A stretch of 64,000 bases of DNA from Candidula unifasciata (Eukaryota; Mollusca; Gastropoda; Stylommatophora; Geomitridae): positions 299,001 through 363,000 of the forward strand of contig CAJHNH020000813.1 of the NCBI GenBank assembly GCA_905116865.2. The letters are read 5' to 3'. Positions 22,015-33,238 of the stretch are shown piece after piece. The translations under genes and the position numbers were made by a program. The notes beneath the pieces were generated by a model. That model did no database searches. It was not told the DNA's origin and was given only the letters and a program-made list of their open reading frames with translations. The stretch's first letter is position 1; each line of letters begins with the position of its first letter.

Positions 22015-22290
22015 AGCAGCTGTGGAGTAGTGGCTAGACGCTCGCCTGAAGATCCAAAGGTCATGGATTCAGGTCTTGACAGAGCTGGTCTTTTATATTT
22101 AAAAAAAAATCTTTGCTCCCAGGTCAGTGCAGCCCTAAATATGTACCAGTTAAAGTTATGGGAAGTAAAGGTGGCCAGCGTGATGTTGACCATATCACCC
22201 ACCGAGTGCTGATTGGTCTATACAACATAGGTCTAGCACCATATGCCCAATATGCCCGAAGATATGCAAAGGGGTCCTTTGATTTTTACT
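22015..22290 (+). repeat. SINE family 1, best full-length copy
   Basis: tRNA-like head with A-box GTAGTGGCTAGACG and B-box-like GGATTCAGGTC, poly-A/T linker (22098-22108), body CCCAGGTCAGTGCAGCC, GGAAGTAAAGGTGGCCAGC, TTGACCATATCACCCACCGA and GATTGGTCTATACAA, ending near AGATATGCAAAGGGGTCC. Confidence 0.88.
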
Positions 22291-22454
22291 TGTATTTATC
22301 ATCCTCTTCTTTTTTTTTTTTAAATATATATATATATTGTGCCCATTCACAACTTGGTGCAAAAATTGCATCTTTCGGCTGACACATCCTTCATCAGGGA
22401 TTAGTTGCCTGAGTTTACCTTCCTGGTAACTCTCTTAAGAAGATATTCAATCCC

Positions 22455-22592
22455 TTTATTGTGGCATGGGCGTGATGCTGACCACATCACCCATCTTGTG
22501 CCGTTGGTCTATAAAAATATAGGTCTAGCCCTATATGCCCTATACGCCTAAAGGCGTGGAAAGGGTCCTTTACTTACTTACTTATTATGGCA
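22455..22592 (+). repeat. SINE family 1 3' body with TTAC tail
   Basis: GGGCGTGATGCTGACC, GGTCTATAAAAATATAGG, CCCTATACGCC, then the TTTACTTACTTACTTA tail. 5' truncated. Confidence 0.88.
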
Positions 22593-22639
22593 TCTTTATC
22601 CTGAAGTAGGTTTTTCATGTTTTTTTTTTTTTTTTTTGT

Positions 22640-22850
22640 GCTCTTCTGTAAACTCCAGTGAAAATTCATAGTTGTTCATCCATTTCTGGATTATGATCTT
22701 GTTTCAGAGCTTGAGTTTTGCATTCACATCAGTTTTACAGATATGTCTAGTTTGTATGCAAACTGTTGGTTCCTCACCTCTAAGGCAGATGCACTGCGAC
22801 CTGAAGAAAACTTCCCTATTCAGTCACCTTTTACAGCATACTTATTAGGG
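22640..22850 (-). repeat. Dispersed repeat family B copy, reverse
   Basis: CAAACTGTTGGTTCC, AAGGCAGATGCACTGCGACC and AACTTCCCTA align in reverse with 6440-6700. Confidence 0.65.
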
Positions 22851-23204
22851 ACCTGTTTCTGGCATTCTTTCCTTTTTGCTGAACTGATTATCCTATGTCT
22901 AGAAACTGGAAGGTTTTAAGGAGCAGACCTTGGGAAACATTTCTTTTATAAGAGATGTGTTGTAGAAGTTGCTATTGGATACTTAATCTCCAGCACAAAG
23001 TTTATGCTTTATACAATAATATAATGTTTTATATTCGGGATTATTTTGTATGTGAGATAGATAGAGGGATGGATTGATTGAGAGAGAGAGGGAGAGAGAG
23101 AGATTCTGTAAGATTTATGCAAAAAGGCAGATAATGTTAGTGGTGTTTAGTTACCTAAGTACAATAAAAATTGTCGATAACAAATAGTTTATAAATGCAA
23201 AAGA

Positions 23205-23575
23205 GGGAAGGAGATAACTGGTATATGAGTGGATAAGAGAGAGTGTGTACTGGTATATGAGTGAATTAGATGCAGATAGAGTGCTGGTAAATGAGTGAGT
23301 GAGAGAGATAAGTGGTATATGAGAAGGAAAAAAGAGTACATACTGCTGTGTGAGAGAATTAGAGTACTGGTAAAAGAGTGAATGAAAGAAATAACTGGCA
23401 TATGAGTGAAAAAATAGTGTGTGTACTAGTAAATAAGTAAATAAGAGAGTACTGGTATGTGAGGGAATGAGAGAAAGTATTGGAATTTAAGTGAATGAGA
23501 GAGTACTGGAATATGAATGAGAAAGAGAGGTAGTAGTGAGGGAGTGAGAATGAATGCATAAATCAAGAATTGACA
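23205..23575. repeat. 27-bp minisatellite, array 1
   Basis: About 13 diverged copies of GAGAGAGTACTGGTATATGA plus GTGAATGA. The same unit forms array 2 at 25885-26610. Confidence 0.88.
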
Positions 23576-23860
23576 TTCCTTTGCTCGGGACATTCCCACA
23601 CATGCTCAGTAGGCAGAGAAGAGTCAGTAGGTTGATGGTCCCAGTTGCAGTCTGATTAAACATCCACCTATGCTTCCCCTTCAGTGTTGAATATCTTCCA
23701 AACCCTCTGCTGAATCAGTCTTTCAATGTATGGATTCTCTGTTTTGTTGCACTGTACACTTGATCCCAGAGAGAGAGCTGACATTGAACAAAACATAAGT
23801 AATGTCAATAGGAAGAAAAAGGTATAATTTAAATATAGCATTACAGCATACATATATTAA
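23576..23860 (-). pseudogene. LINE RNase H tail fragment
   Basis: Minus-strand KTENPYIERLIQQRVWKIFN matches the plus-strand fragment at 28250-28640 (KTENPYIERLIQRG). Same family as 12804-13180. Confidence 0.65.
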
Positions 23861-23969
23861 ACAGGCATCTGAATTTTTAATATCTTAGAACAACATTTAC
23901 TGAAGATGGTAAATGGGATGAAGAAATGTACATCCGATGCAGTAAAGAAGGCCAAGTATTGGGACAGCT

Positions 23970-24006
23970 AGCGCGCCCCCACCCCCCCCCCCCCCCCCCC
24001 CCCCCA
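23970..24006. repeat. Long poly-C tract
   Basis: About 28 C residues almost uninterrupted. Confidence 0.95.
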
Positions 24007-24039
24007 CATCATAAGAGAATCCCAATCAGCACAAAGAAA

Positions 24040-24460
24040 AAGAAACATCTCATGCTTTGCATAGTCATTCTCACCCTATGCTACCAGTGCCAGACGTGGT
24101 CACTCACAACAAAACATAAAAGAAAACTAGTAACCATGGAAATAGGGTGTCAGAGAAAGACTGTAGAGAAAGACCAGAAGAGATAAAATCAGGAATGAGG
24201 TCATCTGAAATAGTCTGCATAAAATCAGTTCTAAGTTACATACACAGACAGCAAATCAAATGGTTTCTGATGCTATACCATACAAGGCATATACCAAAAG
24301 ATGAGAGGGACATAGAGCAAGAGGTAGACCAAGAACAAGATGGGAAGATAACATTAGAGAAACTCTTCAGCCCCACGATCTAGCTATGGTTGAAGCAGCC
24401 AGAAAATCAAAAAGCAGGACCTTATATCTCCCTTGACACCCGAAGCAGTAAAAAAGGATG
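24040..24460 (+). pseudogene. LINE RT C-terminal fragment
   Basis: Frames read YQCQTWSLTTKHKRKL, HRQQIKWFLMLYH and IPKDERDIEQEVDQEQDGK; stops and frameshifts throughout. Closest in the window to 12452-12660. Confidence 0.75.
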
Positions 24461-24589
24461 TAAAGAAAGAAGCAGCTCTCCACCAGAGGAGTGTCAGCAA
24501 CCAACTAATCAGCCTGCTCATTACCCTGCACACCTGAATATCGTGGACAGAAAATACATGATATGCTCCTGTTCTGAATCCCACCAAGT

Positions 24590-25170
24590 AATACAAGTCA
24601 CTCAGTGCATAGGAAACCATTTGTTTCCTGCAAAGTATGATGTGTGAGTCTATAACAATTGCAATATGTTGGACTGTGCTGCTTTCAAGCCACTGGAAAG
24701 CTGCTGTTGCTGCCTCCACATCCATTCTTAATCTGGATGTTGTGACAATATATGTAACGTTCTGTTTTCAAACAGTGCCCATTCACTTTTGCAATTAAAA
24801 CCTCATCTATAACAATTCTATTATTTAAAGCACACCACAATATTGCTGTTTTCATCTGGGCTGATAATAGATCCATGTCTTGTTTCCTCACACCACTCAC
24901 CCACCTTGTCTACTGCAGTTCTTTAGATATTTCTATTCTGTTTCTCCCTTGTATGTAGACTAAGACATTATCAAAAGTTGAAATTCTCCCAAAACCCTTT
25001 GCCTCTATCCTACTATGTGTACACATTGAAGAGCACTGGGGAAATGGTGATCCCTATGGGTGGCCAGGTGTAATATTTACAGAGTTCAGAGCTTTATGAA
25101 CTTAGGCAAAAATACAGTTTGAAATTCATACAGGACCGCTGCAATCCAGTTAATGATCCAGGAACTGACC
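24590..25170 (-). pseudogene. LINE RT to RNase H fragment
   Basis: The minus strand gives, in order, ITISPVLFNVYT, RISTFDNVLVY (at the place of the YADD catalytic box, now lost), KTAILWCALNNRIV with VNGHCLKTE (RT thumb), then MDVEAATAAFQWLESS and HIAIVIDSHIILC (RNase H core, with the D of IDS). Stops interrupt it. Confidence 0.78.
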
Positions 25171-25218
25171 TCTATATACACAGATGTGTACAGTAAAATG
25201 TCATATCTAACCCTGTTA

Positions 25219-25423
25219 CAGTCGACTCCACTTAAGTCGAACTCGGATAAGTCGAATTTAGGTTAAGTCGAACTCGGATAAGTCGAATTTAGGTTAAGTC
25301 GACATGACCAGCTTAGTCCCAGCAATTTTCTCTGTTGTGTGTGCTGTCTGGATAAGTAGAAATCCTGATAAGTGGAAGCATTTTCTTGGGTCCCTGCGAC
25401 TGCTACTTATCCAGACTCGACTG
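25219..25423. mobile_element. Pogo/Tigger-like MITE
   Basis: The left end CAGTCGACTCCACTTAAGTC and the right end, whose inverse is CAGTCGAGTCTGGATAAGTA, form imperfect inverted repeats. Inside, AAGTCGAACTCGGATAAGTC is duplicated in tandem. A TA precedes the left end, but the right flank is TT, so the expected TA duplication is imperfect. Confidence 0.55.
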
Positions 25424-25884
25424 TTTATGCATTTTCTAAATCCAGTGCTGCCACCACTGTTTCATGTTTATTCTGGAACCCCTCATTTACATTGTGAGCC
25501 AGAATCACAGCATTTGCCCAGTGTCTTTTCTTGATCAATAACTTCCTATAATATACTACGGGAACTATGCCACTATTCCAGTTGGAAATTGAAACACGAC
25601 ACCATTTCCCTTAGTTCTTCATCGCCTAGTTTAAATGTTACTGTATGTAACTCTGTGTTGTTCAGATGCACTATCTTTTGTTTTCTTCATCAAATCCTTT
25701 ATATCTTTTACTTCTACGGTTTTCTCATGTCTTATCCCTGATTGTTCTAGCAAGATCGATCGTTAACAACAGTAATCCTGACGGTCTGATCATTTTGGTT
25801 TGTTTGTTCTACTGCTGTCTTCAGGAAGGTCTCCTTCTTCTTAAGTGTCCATTGTCAAGCCCTGAAAAAAACATTTGACAGAAA
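25424..25884. other. Unassigned sequence
   Basis: No repeat or gene assigned. Confidence 0.4.
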
Positions 25885-26610
25885 GAGATACTGGTATGCG
25901 AGCGAATAAGAGGGGTACTGGTATGCAAGCGAATGAGACAGGGTACTGGTATGTGAGCGAATAAGACAGGGTACTGGTATGTGAGCGAATAAGACAGGGT
26001 ACTGGTATGTGAGCGAATAAGACAGGGTACTGGTATGCGAGCGAATAAGAGTGGGGTACTGGTATGCGAGCAAATAAGAGAGGGGTACTGGTATGCGAGC
26101 AAATAAGAGAGGGGTACTGGTATGCGAGGGATTAAGAGAGGTTACTGGTATGCAAGTGAATTAGAGGGGGTACTGGTATGTGAGCGAAAAATAGAGGGGT
26201 ACTGGTATGTGAGTGAATAAGAGTGGGGTACTGGTATGTGAGCAAATAAGAGTGGGTACTGGTATGTGAGCAAATAAGAGGGGGTACTGGTATGTGAGTG
26301 AATAAGAGTGGGGTACTGGTATGCGAGGGATTAAGAGAGGTTACTGGAATGCAAGCGAATAGGAGGGGTACTGGTATGTGAGCGAATAAGAGAGGGTTCT
26401 GATGTGCGAGCGAATAAGAGAGGGTACTGGTATGGGAGCAAATAAGAGAGATTATTTGTATGCAAGCGAATAAGAGAGAGTACTAGGAAAATGAGTGTGA
26501 AGCAGAGATCTTCTTTCTAAAATGTCAAAATGCCTTATATGAGTGAGTGTGAAAAAGAACACCAGTAAAGGAGTGAATAAGAGAGAGAGAGAGAGTACTG
26601 TTATAAAGAG
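25885..26610. repeat. 27-bp minisatellite, array 2
   Basis: About 25 copies of AAGAGGGGTACTGGTATGCG plus AGCGAAT. Central copies are nearly identical, peripheral ones drifted. Confidence 0.93.
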
Positions 26611-26699
26611 TGTGCGGAGAAGATCGTCATATTAAATATGGCAGAATTCAGATTGACTAGAGCAGAAGTAGACTACATTCCAGATTATGTCTATGTATA

Positions 26700-26850
26700 A
26701 CCCGTACCATTTTGGGGGAACAAGAATTAGACCCACTGCCCAAACCCCAACAAACATGTTGTAAAAGGCAACTAATCGGGATGTTTCCTTCAAAGCCTGA
26801 AAGGCAAAGAACCAACAGTCTGCACACAAATAATCCAGATCACTTATACA
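26700..26850 (+). repeat. Dispersed repeat family B copy
   Basis: CAAGAATTAGACCCACTGCC, AAGGCAACTAATCGGG and AAAGGCAAAGAACCAACAGT align with 6490-6610. Confidence 0.7.
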
Positions 26851-27269
26851 AGTACAGAGAGAACTGTGTTTCTTTCTTGTCAGGCTTTTTATTGATTTTT
26901 ATTTTGTTGTTGCAATGTTTGAAAACAGAATAATACTTTAAGCTCAAATTCTCTTGATCCTGTCTGTTAGTTTTTCCTCTCTCACTCTTTCTTACTCATA
27001 CACACAAATTCAGTTCAGTTCATTTGATAGCCAAAAAATTAAGGCCAACAGAACCAGCCAACAAAGAGACAACTAAAACAAATTTGATCCAACCACAATT
27101 CTTGTGAATTATAACTCACCTTATAAATTCACCTTGTGCTGTCTAAGAGTAGATGTGGAAGCAAATCATTTGAGAGACCTAGATGCAAAAATTTACCAAC
27201 ACGAGTGACACAGTGAAAGAAATTAAATGACAACTATCAGTTGCTTTTCAAAGACTGAAAACAATTGAA
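26851..27269. other. Unassigned sequence
   Basis: No gene supported; possibly the eroded 5' side of the LINE that follows. Confidence 0.4.
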
Positions 27270-27770
27270 TAAATTGTGGAGTGGGACAGACACAACTACA
27301 AAAATTAGATTTCTAAGAGCATGGATCTTTCCCATTGAAAAATATGCCTGAGAGACCTGGACACTCACCAAACAAGCTAATAAGCGCATAAATGTCTTTA
27401 AACACAAATTTTATAGACCGGTTCTAAGAATAGCATGGGTAAAGAAAAGAACAAATGCATCCATACTTCAAGAACTGAATACTGAAGAAGGTTGGCTATT
27501 AAAGACGATAAAACACAGAAAATTGAAATATTTTGGTCACTTGAAACATCACCAAAGTTTAGAAAGAACAATAATGGATGGGTATATGCCTGGGAAGAGA
27601 GGAAGAGGAAAGCCAAAGAGAAGATGGGTGCAGGATATGGGAGATGATCTCCAGATCCTTGTATTGGACGCAGGACATCTTGCTTGCGATTGAGAATTTT
27701 TCTGGAAGGTTTTTATGGGAGCAAGATTCTGCAGAGGACATGCTACTGACTGAGTGAGATGCAAAAATAA
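27270..27770 (+). pseudogene. LINE RT C-terminal fragment
   Basis: Frames read TWTLTKQANKRI, FYRPVLRIAWVKKRTNASIL, RKLKYFGHLKHHQSL, GKRGRGKPKRRWVQDMGDDL. These are the canonical blocks between RT and the 3' end of this LINE type, with stop codons between them. Confidence 0.8.
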
Positions 27771-27869
27771 TATGGCCAGCCTTTAATTTAAAAAAAAAAG
27801 GAATAGAGAATTAAATAATGTGGAGAGGACATGGGGTAAGCTGCCTCCGAAGGCAAAAGATAAGAAGAC

Positions 27870-28200
27870 TTAGTGCCAGCGGGAATTACACATAAACTTG
27901 GGATTTTTCAAAATAAATGTTTAAGGAGAATTCTACAAATATTTTGGCCAAACAAGATCACAAATGAAGAACTAAGGAGGAAAACAGAATGTGCATTACT
28001 GGCAAATGTTATCAAAGTAAGACAATGGAGATGGCTTGAACATCTTTGCAGAATGCCTTGTGACACTGTGGCAAAAACAGCTCTCCCATGGACAGGAAAT
28101 GGTAAAAAGGAGACGTGGAAATAAAGGAGTATAAACTGACATGGGATACCATGGGCAGAAAAGCAGCAGACGGGCTCATGGAGATCACTTGTAAATACCT
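27870..28200 (+). pseudogene. LINE C-terminal fragment
   Basis: NKCLRRILQIFWPNKITNEEL and RQWRWLEHLCRMP followed by KTALPWTGNGKKE; same family as 12032-12451. Confidence 0.8.
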
Positions 28201-28249
28201 TATGTGTCAACAGCCACATGAAGAGGATATAGATATAGTGCCAGCTGGC

Positions 28250-28640
28250 TGAGGAATCTATTCTACATTGTGTGCAAGGTGACGTGCAGGCTGATAAATT
28301 AGCTGCTGCCACTCTTCTGGACGGTGAGTTACTTTACAGTAAAGCAGACATGGTGAATGCTGTCTGGAATCAAATGGACAGTGTAACAGAGAAGACAGAG
28401 AATCCATACATTGAAAGACTCATTCAACGGGGAGGAGTAGAGGTTGTGGAAGATATTTAACACTGTGGAGGGGGGGGGGGGGGGCGGGGGGGGGGGGGGG
28501 GGGGCGGGAACATAGGCAGGCTTTTAATCAAGTTGTAGCTCGTAATATTAGCATATCAACTCTTCGTTGGCTACTGAAGAAGGGAACGGAGCATGTGTGA
28601 GAATGTCCCAAGTGCATTGATGTCATTTCTTCATTCATTC
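28250..28640 (+). pseudogene. LINE RNase H tail with poly-G insertion
   Basis: QADKLAAATLLDGELLYSKAD, KTENPYIERLIQRG, then a G-run of about 40 bases (28468-28507), then STLRWLLKKGTEHVWECPKC. The G-run sits inside former coding sequence. Confidence 0.72.
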
Positions 28641-29300
28641 ATTCTTCATTGATGGTTGGTTTAAGGGCTGTTAAAAAAAAAAGATGCAAAAGTAATATCT
28701 TTACCTACACAGCGCTGCAGGTTACACTGGGCTCGTTTGGCCATTATATATACTTTAATTATAAAACTTACTTAGGGGTTGAATCGGGTATCTGGGCTGG
28801 GTGCTGTTGATTTGCCACCAGCACTGAGGATTTTTTTTTAAAGGCTCATTTCATATTTGTCAGATAACAGTCTGGGGAGGGGGCTTCTCTGCGCAACTGG
28901 GGGCATAAATGACACGGACGTAAGATGCAAAAATAAAGTAATCACTTAACTTATATGTAATGTGTGAATTTTCATGTGATTCATAAAAATTATTGTATAA
29001 ATATTAATATAATTCATAATATAGATATTCATAAATAGTATGTGACTCATTGATATTGATTGCATTATATATATTACTTATCTAGAAAATGTTTACATAA
29101 ATGTTTCGATGACTTGTACAGATATAGATTAGATAATATGTGGGACTTTCGTAAGGCATTTCCTATAATTTATTGTTTTCTGAATTGAAGGTAGAAAAAC
29201 CTTTTTTTTTTCTTACAAATGATTATCTAGATACCTTCGGCCAGATAAAATTATCACCCCAAAAAAAATGTGCTGGCTTTATTTAGTTAGTTGCGTATCC
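28641..29300. other. AT-rich intergenic sequence
   Basis: No gene or assigned repeat. Confidence 0.4.
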
Positions 29301-29309
29301 TTTAATATC

Positions 29310-29475
29310 CTTGCACCTTGTGTTGGTTTCGACTGTGGTATCGAGAAGCCAACCGTCCAGAAAGCAGCGACAAACTACTGGACGTAAATTTGCCTAGAAA
29401 AAAAAAACACAACCACCAACAAATGTTGGAGTTGTTTCTGCAATGTCCCTTAAAGGTTTATGCAACAACTGACAT
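29310..29475 (+). repeat. SINE family 2 body
   Basis: TTGGTTTCGACTGTGGTATC, CCGTCCAGAAAGCAG, CAAACTACTGGACGTAAATT and TCTGCAATGTC, shared with 36150-36375 and 63483-63700. Confidence 0.8.
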
Positions 29476-29629
29476 AACAATTTGAACTATGTCACTCAAT
29501 GAATTACAAAGATTTTGAATGTCAAAACTAGGCTCCTTTCATTAACTCTGTGTGTGTGATGTGTGCGTGCAAGTGCGTGTGTATGTGTGTTTGTTTTTAG
29601 TATCTTCTTTGTCTTCCTCACGTTAACCA

Positions 29630-29895
29630 GATGTAAACTCCCACAGAAAATCTGGTTGTTTGTCCACTTTTTGACTGCAGTCCTGTTCCAGAACCTGAGT
29701 ATTGCGTGTGCATCTGTTTGACAGATCTGACTAATTTGTGGGCAGACTGTTGGTTCCTTGCCTCTCAGGCAGATGTACTCCAACTTCGAAGAAAGCTCCC
29801 ACTTAGTCGACTCTCACGACATGCTTTCGGGTAAGCGATGGGGTCCATTCTTGTTTTCCGCACAACTGGGCCCCGGAACCCACACGGGGAGTTTT
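29630..29895 (-). repeat. Dispersed repeat family B copy, reverse
   Basis: Contains AGACTGTTGGTTCCTTGCCT, CAGGCAGATGTACTCC, CCGGAACCCACA and GGGGAGTTT in inverse order of the 6440 copy. Confidence 0.72.
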
Positions 29896-29899
29896 TAGT

Positions 29900-31060
29900 A
29901 TATAATGCTACATATTCAGAGTTGAAACAGGAAGCCAACTATTGTCTGTTGCTCTCTTATGCTCCACTTGTTGTTGTTAGTACTGTTTATTTATTGATTT
30001 GTGATATGTCTTGCATTAACAGTACTGACAGTAAAGAAGCTGCAGTGATGTATATTTGTATGAAGCAAACTATGTATTGTGCAGTTATACTCAGTTGTGT
30101 ATTATTCCCCCCCCCCCCCCCCCCCCTCCCCCAGTGGTTGGTGAAATGTGCTAATTCTTACATTAACAGTACTGAACATAACCTGAAGAATTGTGTGTGT
30201 TACATGTTCAGAGCTGAAATATGAAGCAAACTATTTATCTGTTGTGCACTGTTACTCCAACTGTTGTGCACTGCTGCTCCATCTGTTGTGCACTGCTGCT
30301 CCAGCTGTTGTGCACTGCTGCTCCATCTGTTGTGCACTGCTGCTCCAGCTGTTGTGCACTGCTGCTCCAGCTGTTGTACACTGCTGCTCCAGCTGTTGTG
30401 CACTGCTGCTCCAGCTGTTGTGCACTGCTGCTCCAGCTGTTGTGCACTGCTACTCCAGCTATTGTGCACTGCTGCTCCAGCTGTTGTGCACTGCTACTCC
30501 AGCTATTGTGCACTGCTACTCCAGCTATTGTGCACTGCTGCTCCAGCTGTTGTGCACTGCTACTCCAGCTTTTGTGCACTGCTACTCCAGCTGTTGTGCA
30601 CTGCTACTCCAGCTATTGTGCACTGCTACTCCAGCTATTGTGCACTGCTCCTCCAGCTATTGTGCACTGCTACTCCAGCTATTGTGCACTGCTACTCCAG
30701 CTGTTGTGCACTGCTGCTCCAGCTGTTGTGCACTGCTACTCCAGCTATTGTGCACTGCTACTCCAGCTATTGTAAATACTGTAGTTTTTGTGATGTGCAC
30801 TACTTCTTACATTAACAGTTGTGAAAATAAGTGAAGAAATGCAGTGCTACATATTCAAAGTTGAATTGTGAAGCCAATTGTTTTCTGTTGTGCTCCTGTG
30901 CTCCGGTTGTTGTTAGTGTTTATTTGTGACATGCATTATGTTTTACATGAACAGTACTGGCAGTCAAGTGAAGAAACTATATTACTAGCTATTCAAAGTT
31001 GAGTTGTGGAGTAAACTTTACATAGTGTCAGTTATATTCCAGCTGTTGTTTTAATGGTTT
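29900..31060. repeat. 150-200 bp higher-order repeats around a 22-bp minisatellite
   Basis: Blocks with ACATTAACAGTACTG, CTACATATTC(A)GAGTTGAA and GAAGCCAACT recur at about 29910, 30010, 30170, 30810 and 30950. The 22-bp array is embedded between two of them. Confidence 0.75.
30236..30775. repeat. 22-bp minisatellite open in all plus frames
   Basis: About 24 copies of TTGTGCACTGCTGCTCCAGC plus TG. Because 22 is not a multiple of 3, three units (66 bp, 22 residues) repeat in each frame; none contains a stop, so long Cys/Leu-rich frames appear in several phases. These are artefacts of the repeat, not genes. Confidence 0.95.
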
Positions 31061-31199
31061 TTTTAATTGACTACTTTGTTTATGACAGGGATAACTTATA
31101 TTGTCATTACTTTGTGTTCATATTTAGTTTACCTATCTTTTCTTGTCCATACTCTGTGAATGATGAAAGTTATCCCCCCCCCCCCCCCCCCCCCTCCTG

Positions 31200-32495
31200 T
31201 AGATTCCAATTGATAAATTAAATGTTCAGTGTCTTTGGCTGTAGTTTCTGTCTGACGAGTGAAATGTTAGTCTTTGGCTGTAATTTCTGACTGACAAGTA
31301 AAATGTTCAATGTGTATAGCTGTAGTTTCTGACTGATAAGTAAAATATTCGTGTCTCTAGTTGTAGTTTCTGGTTGACAAGTGAAATATGTTCAATGTCT
31401 TTAGCATAAATTCTGACTGACAGGTGATATGTTCAGTGTTGACTTGTTTGATACCTTTAGCGGTAGTTTCTGACTGACAGGTGATATCTTCAGTGTCTTT
31501 AGTTATAGTTTGTGACTGACAATGTCTTTAGCTGTAGTTTCTGACAGGTGATATCTTCAGTGTCTTTTGTTATAGTTTGTGACTGACAATGTCTTTAGCT
31601 GTAGTTTCTGACTGACAGGTGATATCTTCAGTGTCTTTAGTTATAGTTTGTGACTGACAATGTCTTTAGCTGTAGTTTCTGACTGACAGGTGATATCTTC
31701 AGTGTCTTTAGTTATAGTTTGTGACTGACAATGTCTTTAGCTGTAGTTTCTGACTGACAGGTGATATCTTCAGTGTCTTTAGTTATAGTTTGTGACTGAC
31801 AATGTCTTTAGCGGTAGTTTCTGACTGACAGGTGATATCTTCAGTGTCTTTTGTTATAGTTTGTGACTGACAATGTCTTTAGCTGTAGTTTCTGACTGCA
31901 CAGGTGATATCTTCAGTGTCTTTTGTTATAGTTTGTGACTGACAATGTCTTTAGCTGTAGTTTCTGACTGACAGGTGATATCTTCAGTGTCTTTTGGTAT
32001 AGTTTGTGACTGACAATGTCTTTAGCTGTAGTTTCTGACTGACAGGTGATATCTTCAGTGTCTTTAGTTATAGTTTGTGACTGACAATGTCTTTAGCTGT
32101 AGTTTCTGACTGACAGGTGATATCTTCAGTGTCTTTAGTTATAGTTTGTGACTGACAATGTCTTTAGCTGTAGTTTCTGACTGACAGGTGATATCTTCAG
32201 TGTCTTTTGTTATAGTTTGTGACTGACAATGTCTTTAGCAGTAGTTTCTGACTGACAGGTGATATCTTCAGTGTCTTTAGTTATAGTTTGTGACTGACAA
32301 TGTCTTTAGCTGTAGTTTCTGACTGACAGGTGATATCTTCAGTGTCTTTAGTTATAGTTTGTGACTGACAATGTCTTTAGCAGTAGTTTCTGACTGACAG
32401 GTGATATCTTCAGTGTCTTTAGTTATAGTTTGTGACTGACAATGTCTTTAGCTGTAGTTTCTGACTGACAGGTGATATCTTCAGTGTCTTTTGGT
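31200..32495. repeat. 71-bp higher-order minisatellite
   Basis: From about 31440 on, roughly 14 copies of a 71-bp unit made of two related halves: TGTCTTTAGCTGTAGTTTCT..GGTGATATCTTCAG (42 bp) and TGTCTTTAGTTATAGTTTGT..ACTGACAA (29 bp). 31200-31440 holds single, more diverged monomers, apparently the ancestral form. Confidence 0.93.
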
Positions 32496-32556
32496 GGTAG
32501 ATTTAGTTGCGTAAAATGCAGCGAGGGCAGTGGTGTTTCCAGCCAGTCTTTTTTTC

Positions 32557-32567
32557 TCTCTTTCTCT

Positions 32568-32664
<97 letters not shown>

Positions 32665-32690
32665 CCCTCTCTCTTTCTCTTTCAATTTCT
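32557..32690. repeat. (CT)n microsatellite
   Basis: More than 100 bases of almost pure CT. Confidence 0.97.
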
Positions 32691-32744
32691 TTTTAAACAT
32701 TGTTTTTTTTTTCCTTCTGAATTTTTTGTTTATATTACATGTAA

Positions 32745-32950
32745 TGAGCCGGACTTTTTCAAAAATGACCTTGGTTCTCAGCCTTGAGTGGGTACCGGGT
32801 GCAGTCCTGGGAAGTAAAGGCAGCCGGCGTGATGCTGACCACATCACTTATCTTGTGCCGATTGGTCTATAAAAATATAGGTCTAGCCCTATATGCCCTA
32901 TACGCCTAAAGGCGTGGAAAAGGGTCCTTTACTTTACTCTCTTACTTACA
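32745..32950 (+). repeat. SINE family 1 copy
   Basis: GGTACCGGGTGCAGTCCTGG, GGAAGTAAAGGCAGCCGGCG, GCTGACCACATCACTTATC, GGTCTATAAAAATATAGG, CTAAAGGCGTGGAAAAGGG and a TTTACTTTACT tail; head absent. Confidence 0.88.
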
Positions 32951-33238
32951 TGTAATATCATAGAATAAAGCTATAGTAAAGATATTATTTGTGTGTCTCT
33001 TTTTTTTTTCTTCTTTTTCCTACACCTTATTTATTTCATCTGTGGTCATAACACTGTTACTTCATTGTAGCCCAGTGTCCTGGTTCCTGCATTTGTTTTG
33101 TGCTTCTGGGTTGGCTTGATTTGTTCATATTTTTTGCAGAATCCAGTAACATCGTTTATCCTCATCTTCATTGTTCTTCCTCAAGCCTTTCATTCAGATG
33201 TTTCTGTAGAACAGAATATGTGTTGGGATACATAAGTA

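Noticed and set aside
24384..24725. A membrane-like minus-strand protein
   Set aside because: Only the 24600-24725 part is meaningful (LINE RNase H core); the rest is the reverse of a plus-strand LINE fragment.
30193..30834. Long Cys/Leu-rich open frames
   Set aside because: Produced by the 22-bp minisatellite in all frames; no codon bias, start context or splice signals.
32472..32872. Ser/Leu-rich and Arg/Glu-rich frames
   Set aside because: Translations of a (CT)n microsatellite.
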